Shown here: positions 23,614-24,851 of the stretch, in pieces | How the letters are laid out: each line of letters begins with the position of its first letter | How positions within the stretch are numbered: the stretch's first letter is position 1 | Origin: Chitinophagaceae bacterium | Lineage (GTDB): Bacteria; Bacteroidota; Bacteroidia; Chitinophagales; Chitinophagaceae | Assembly (NCBI GenBank): GCA_023229465.1 | Contig: JALNZE010000031.1 | Coordinates: forward strand, 1-24,851 | DNA length: 24,851 nt | Reading direction: 5' to 3' | The notes under the pieces: generated by a model | Told to the model about the DNA's origin: nothing | What the model saw: only the letters and a program-made list of their open reading frames with translations | Databases searched by the model: none | Program-made: the position numbers and the translations under genes

Positions 23614-23649
23614 AAAAATAATTGTTGACCAAAATCAACAATTATTTTT
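23614..23649. terminator. Symmetric intrinsic terminator after the crp-type gene
   Basis: Arms at 23614-23628 and 23635-23649 form a perfect 15-bp stem (core AATAATTGTTGA / TCAACAATTATT) with loop CCAAAA. On the minus strand it begins at the stop codon of the crp-type gene and is followed by U from the A-run at 23611-23618. It also carries a short T-run on the plus strand, so it could work both ways. It separates the crp-type gene from rteC transcription. Confidence 0.75.
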
Positions 23650-24218
23650 CATTTGCCATTCCGGTATCGGCTGAGTGTGGCTTTGTCAATACCCAAATAA
23701 GCTGCCAGCATATAATCCTTTATGCGCGGATCATCGAGGAGCCATGGATATTCCTGCCGGAACATTTTAAAGCGTTCCCTGGACGGCAATGCCATCAGGA
23801 TGACACGGTCCTCAAACATACTAAAATACTGTTCGGTAATTTTCCGGCCATTAATATTGAATTCGAGGAATTTTTCATATATCACGTCCAGTTCCACTTT
23901 GCTGATCCGGCGCAAATGGGTCTCTTCGAGGGTCCTGATGGATAATCTGGAAGGAAAGTTTTGATAAAAACTTTTCATTGAACCGATCACGTCTCCTTCT
24001 TTATGGTACCAGATCACCCGCTCGGTTCCGTCTTCCAATTCATAATAAATTTTGAGCAATCCTTTTTCGATAAAGGCGATCCAATCGCAGACTTCCCCTT
24101 CTTCCAAAATTAATTTGTTCGTGCGGTGCACTTCCCTGGGCAAGCGGTGCAACAGGTTTACTTGTAATTCAGGCGCAACAGGGTAGCAGGCATTGAGTAA
24201 TTTTAAGAGTTCTTCCAT
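23649..24218 (-). CDS. Crp/Fnr-family transcriptional regulator
   Basis: This 189-residue protein has a cyclic-nucleotide-binding-type beta-roll at about residues 25-115 (KLILEEGEVCDWIAFIEKGL, LKIYYELEDGTERVIWYHKE, GDVIGSMKSFYQNFPS). A dimer helix follows (KVELDVIYEKFLEFNING), then a C-terminal helix-turn-helix (DDPRIKDYMLAAYLGIDKAT, LSRYRNGK). The phosphate-binding motif of true cAMP receptors (RxS) is not present, so the ligand is unlikely to be cAMP in the classical mode. Length is typical of short Bacteroidota Crp/Fnr proteins (about 190). Its gene has its own terminator, so it is transcribed separately from rteC. It may regulate the element or belong to the host; not decidable here. Confidence 0.88.
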   Translation of the reverse strand: MEELLKLLNACYPVAPELQVNLLHRLPREVHRTNKLILEEGEVCDWIAFIEKGLLKIYYELEDGTERVIWYHKEGDVIGSMKSFYQNFPSRLSIRTLEETHLRRISKVELDVIYEKFLEFNINGRKITEQYFSMFEDRVILMALPSRERFKMFRQEYPWLLDDPRIKDYMLAAYLGIDKATLSRYRNGK

Positions 24219-24798
24219 AGGATTATTTTTTTGACACCCAATACATAAACGTTAATAAATAAGATCAGGGTCAGGAGCGGTACCGGCTCCGGAAAGGTGG
24301 TACCTGTATTATATATGATAGTCAGGAAAATATACTAAAGGTTATGCTATAATAAAGCCGAAAAATTGTTCAAGAAGAAATTAGAATTGTTAAGCCGGAA
24401 ATTTTATAGAAATTTTTGTTGAATATCTAAATACAGGTATTTCTCTGCACCTGAATAAAAAAAATCTTATTTTATTTTTTTTATTGGAAATCTTCGGAAG
24501 CCCTCTACGGTCATTTGCAGTGGCCTGTTCTTCCATTAAGCTCCAGTAAATGCACAACCATGCCCAATTATCGTTCCCTGTGATTTGGCTTATGTAATGA
24601 ACAGTGCAAAGATTATGTTATACCGAGAGAGCGATTTGTATTACATTAGCCTCTATCACTTGGATTTGAGGGAAGTATCCCTGATTCTCACCATACATCC
24701 CAACTTTGTTTCAATGTTTCTGATCAGGGCAAACGCATCTAAATTTTAGGGAAGGGATGCGATAATTGAAGAAAATACGTTTATAGGGATAAAAGCAT
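24219..24798. other. 580-bp spacer without a recognised gene
   Basis: A/T-rich tracts (24460-24485) and two GGTACC palindromes (24279-24284 and 24298-24303), the first inside a GGAGC/GCTCC imperfect inverted repeat at 24274-24290, are the only marked features. Open but unrecognised frames exist on both strands: plus 24616-24750 (44 codons, starting MLYRESDLYYISLYHLDLRE), and minus around 24390-24610, a tryptophan-rich stretch (GNDNWAWLCIYWSLMEEQ). None has a clear start context. They may be relics left by the insertion at the right end. Confidence 0.4.
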
Positions 24799-24851
24799 AT
24801 GAACGGGATACTTCCTTTCTTCGATGATTTAAAGGATCCGAGAGTAGAGCG
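24725..24851 (+). mobile_element. Left end of an ISAs1-type insertion sequence, cut by the window edge
   Basis: The transposase gene start at 24799 implies the IS left end lies a short way upstream. CAGGGC at 24725 is a plausible terminus, followed by nested inverted repeats (CTAAATTTTAG and CGCATC at 24734-24739 with GATGCG at 24756-24761). The exact end is inferred; without the right end and target duplication it cannot be fixed. Confidence 0.45.
24799..24851 (+). CDS. ISAs1-family transposase, N-terminal fragment
   Basis: The plus-strand frame from the ATG at 24799 reads MNGILPFFDDLKDPRVER before the window ends. A short FxDLxDPRxER opening is the signature of the N-terminal domain that precedes the DDE catalytic domain of ISAs1-type transposases. 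Only 17 codons are visible, so intactness is unknown. It is the only recognised protein family on the plus strand here. Confidence 0.6.
   Translation, partial: MNGILPFFDDLKDPRVE

Noticed and set aside
1..24851. tRNA or rRNA genes
   Set aside because: No cloverleaf with a TTC-type T-loop and CCA-proximal acceptor stem, and no rRNA-like conserved blocks, were seen on either strand.

Overview
The window is Bacteroidota DNA. The evidence is a Bacteroides-type conjugation operon (traE to traO), a Type IX secretion (T9SS) cargo protein with a PorV-type partner, TAnnTTTG-type promoter boxes, and few Shine-Dalgarno sites. The long Ig-like repeat protein, a PorV paralogue and the TerB/TraI-like conjugation proteins suggest Chitinophagia or Sphingobacteriia, but I cannot fix the genus. 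Nearly every gene is on the minus strand, so the layout is read from right to left. The window looks like the transfer half of an integrative conjugative element (ICE) and its accessory flank.

Right end (24851 to 22653). The start of an ISAs1-type transposase runs off the right edge on the plus strand. Next come a Crp/Fnr-type regulator, a strong symmetric terminator, and an RteC-domain regulator with a good Bacteroidota -7 box in front of it. Another probable promoter precedes the transfer operon.

Transfer operon (22652 to 12158). It holds a small single-pass acidic protein of unknown function, then traE (VirB2-like), traF (VirB3-like), traG (VirB4-like ATPase), three tandem TraI/VirB5-like secreted proteins, traJ (VirB6-like), traK (VirB8-like), traL, traM (VirB10-like), two tandem traN-type proteins (VirB9-like) and traO. 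Most junctions overlap or are 1 to 10 nt long. The relaxase, the coupling protein and traA-D are not in the window.

Surface module (12082 to 4152). Directly behind traO, on the same strand, is a 2013-residue secreted repeat protein with a T9SS type A C-terminal sorting domain. It is followed by a lipoprotein with a weak TraQ-like look and by a PorV-family outer-membrane protein. Ten of the repeats are each exactly 285 bp. This looks like a dedicated T9SS-exported adhesin built into a conjugation operon, possibly a mating-contact factor.

Left flank (4151 to 1). It contains an 820-bp gene-poor stretch with GC-rich hairpins, a DUF6943-type ICE gene, a perfect 16-bp inverted repeat and the C-terminal remnant of a tyrosine recombinase. 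Next is a translationally coupled pair: a ParB-like protein and a protein with a C-terminal DUF4062/TIR-like domain. That pair is a candidate uncharacterised defence or plasmid-competition module. At the far left are a frameshifted gene remnant ending in a bidirectional terminator and the first codons of another minus-strand gene.
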